NCBI RefSeq assembly: GCF_012939995.1
Contig: NZ_SPMZ01000015.1
Location: forward strand, 1 to 60,380
Length of the DNA: 60,380 nucleotides
DNA from: Candidatus Competibacter phosphatis
GTDB taxonomy: Bacteria; Pseudomonadota; Gammaproteobacteria; Competibacterales; Competibacteraceae
Reading direction: 5' to 3'
Shown: in pieces, positions 59,090-60,380 of the stretch
How the letters are laid out: each line of letters starts with the position of its first letter
Position numbering within the stretch: position 1 is the first letter of the stretch
Position numbers and translations under genes: made by a program
Notes under the pieces: model-generated
Databases searched by the model: none
What the model saw: only the letters and a program-made list of their open reading frames with translations
What the model was told of the DNA's origin: nothing

Positions 59090-60380
59090 GTGGACAGAGT
59101 GATTCTCAAGCTCTTGAAACCGATGCTGGCGCTGCTTTTCGTGTTGGCGAGTTGGTTGCCGGGGTTGGCGCTGGCGGCGGATAAACCGCCCGAACGGATG
59201 ACGGCGACGGTGATCGAATTCGCGGTGCGCGGCGGCCTGAACGAACAGGCCGGAGCGATCATCGCCGATCTGATGATGTCGGCGATCGCCAATACGGGAC
59301 GTTTCACCTTGAAAGACCGCTTGCCGCTGTCGGCGGCGGCCAAGATCGCCAAGGCGCAGGAATTCGGTTCCACCGGCCTGCTCGATCCCAAGACCGCCGC
59401 CGAACTGGGCCGGCTGTATGGGGTGGACGCCGTGGTAACCGGTGGCGTGTATAAACTCGGCGACCTGATCACCGTTACGGCGCGCTTGATCGACACCAAG
59501 ACCGCATCCTTGTTGCGCAGCGGTCAGATCCAGGGCAAGGATATCGATACCATTCAGATCAAGGTCAACGAATTGGCGGCCATGATCACGGCGCCACCAC
59601 CCGTGGCGCCGACCTATGCCCTGACGGTCAAGACCGATCCGCCCAGCGCCAATGTTCGCCTATTGAACAGCCCGACCCCGTATCAGCCGGGTGTCCGCTT
59701 GCCGTCCGGCAACTACGACATCGAAGTGACTCAATCAGGTTACGCAACCCGCAAGGAATCAGTGCGGATCGCGGATCGTGACGTGGCGCTGAATATCGCG
59801 CTGGAAAAAGCCAAATATGGGTTGACCGTTCGCTCGGAGCCGGCAGACGCGCAAATCCGGTTATTGAACAGTCCGATCGCCTATCAACCCGGCGTGCAAC
59901 TGGTTCCCGGCGATTATCAGATCGAAGTGACGAGGGATGGTTACGCCTCCCACAAGTTTCCGCTGAAGATCGTCGACAGCGAAGTCACCGTGCCGGTGAC
60001 GCTGAGCAAGCTGGAGTCGCCGCGGCCGGTACAGTACCGTTTGACCGTGCAGGCTGATCCCCCACAGGCTAAGGTGCGGTTGTTGAATGAAAAGACCGAG
60101 TATCGGCCCAGGGTGGAACTGGCGCCGGGTAGCTACACGGTGGAAGTCAGCCAGTCGGGTTACGAAACCCGGCAAGTGGCGGTGCGGATCGTCGATAGCG
60201 ACGTGACGGTGCCGGTGGCGCTGACCAAGCAGCCCGAACCGGAGCGACCGACCCTATATCGGCTGACGGTGCATACCGAGCCCGCCAATGCCCGAATTCG
60301 GTTGCTGGGTATCCGTCCGAGTTACCAACCCGGCATCCAACTGGCGCCGGGTAGCTACACGGTGGAAGTCAGCCAGTCGG
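59090..60380 (+). CDS. Exported CsgG/FlgO-like protein with tandem PEGA repeats (3' end outside window)
   Basis: The frame is open to the window end. The GTG at 59090 is preferred (GGAGGAGAAGG just upstream); an ATG at 59042 in the kinase stop is the alternative. A signal peptide (LALLFVLASWLPGLALA) precedes a domain of about 140 residues like those of CsgG/FlgO proteins (AAELGRLYGVDAVVTGGVYK, VTARLIDTKTASL). Then come at least four PEGA repeats of about 67-74 residues, each with the pattern YxLTV, RLLN, YxPGVxL, GxYxxEV and GY; they begin near 59620, 59815, 60034 and 60259. PEGA domains bind envelope or surface components in other systems. Likely the last visible gene of the kinase cluster. 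Confidence 0.85.
   Translation, partial: MDRVILKLLKPMLALLFVLASWLPGLALAADKPPERMTATVIEFAVRGGLNEQAGAIIADLMMSAIANTGRFTLKDRLPLSAAAKIAKAQEFGSTGLLDPKTAAELGRLYGVDAVVTGGVYKLGDLITVTARLIDTKTASLLRSGQIQGKDIDTIQIKVNELAAMITAPPPVAPTYALTVKTDPPSANVRLLNSPTPYQPGVRLPSGNYDIEVTQSGYATRKESVRIADRDVALNIALEKAKYGLTVRSEPADAQIRLLNSPIAYQPGVQLVPGDYQIEVTRDGYASHKFPLKIVDSEVTVPVTLSKLESPRPVQYRLTVQADPPQAKVRLLNEKTEYRPRVELAPGSYTVEVSQSGYETRQVAVRIVDSDVTVPVALTKQPEPERPTLYRLTVHTEPANARIRLLGIRPSYQPGIQLAPGSYTVEVSQS
60119..60380 (+). repeat. Direct 40-base repeat inside the PEGA region
   Basis: Bases 60119-60158 and 60341-60380 are identical over 40 bases (starting CTGGCGCCGGGTAGCTACAC) and encode the same part of PEGA repeats 3 and 4. The window ends inside the second copy, so identity may continue. 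Confidence 0.9.

Overview
The window reads as chromosomal DNA of a GC-rich, outer-membrane-bearing gammaproteobacterium. Lipid A and Kdo genes (lpxK, kdsB), lipoprotein export (lolCD), lapAB, an RNase E with a long arginine/proline-rich tail, and two long syntenic blocks known from pseudomonads and relatives all point there. Exosortase H, Ser/Thr kinases fused to formylglycine-generating-enzyme (FGE) domains and MCE/PEGA genes recall sulfur-oxidiser or Competibacter-like lineages, but that placement is a guess from memory and no search was run.

Layout. 1-1421: remnants of two insertion sequences (ISAzo13-like, IS630-like). 1537-4302: a compact exosortase H module, with one secreted DUF11/IPTL-CTERM protein converging on xrtH and its associated membrane protein. 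4527-15269: the gyrA supraoperon gyrA-pheA-hisC-tyrA-(Uma2)-aroA-cmk-rpsA-ihfB, which makes aromatic amino acids, CMP kinase, ribosomal protein S1 and IHF; serC is missing from its usual place. 15427-17465: lapAB and a ComEA-like helix-hairpin-helix protein. 17579-25950: envelope block lolC(frameshifted)-lolD-comEC-exbBD-lpxK-ycaR-kdsB-LMW-PTP. 26019-29115, minus strand: rne, also with an apparent homopolymer frameshift. 29420-41992: rluC-sppA, maf (minus strand), then yceD-rpmF-plsX-fabH-fabG-acpP-fabF-mltG-tmk-holB-pilZ-tatD-nudix; fabD and pabC are missing from their usual places. 41969-44968, minus strand: a small protein, cytochrome b561, a glutamine amidotransferase and a class II DAHP synthase. 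45159-48787: an EamA transporter, pgi, an entericidin and a YdcH protein.

The most unusual part is 48971-60380. A PP2C phosphatase and a small membrane protein diverge from a run of genes encoding a pseudokinase-FGE membrane protein, an MlaE-type permease, an ABC ATPase homologue that has lost Walker A, signature, Walker B and switch residues, an MCE protein, a TPR lipoprotein, an intact Ser/Thr kinase-FGE membrane protein and a CsgG/FlgO-like protein with tandem PEGA repeats that runs off the end. I read this as a candidate phospho-regulated envelope system built around an Mla-like lipid transporter that cannot hydrolyse ATP in the normal way.

Several genes are decided by the length of a homopolymer: T8 in lolC, A7 in rne (coding strand) and T7 in the xrtH-associated gene (coding strand). 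These are either sequence errors or transcriptional-slippage sites. No tRNA, rRNA or CRISPR array was seen. Gene order comparisons are from general knowledge of gammaproteobacterial genomes, not from a search.
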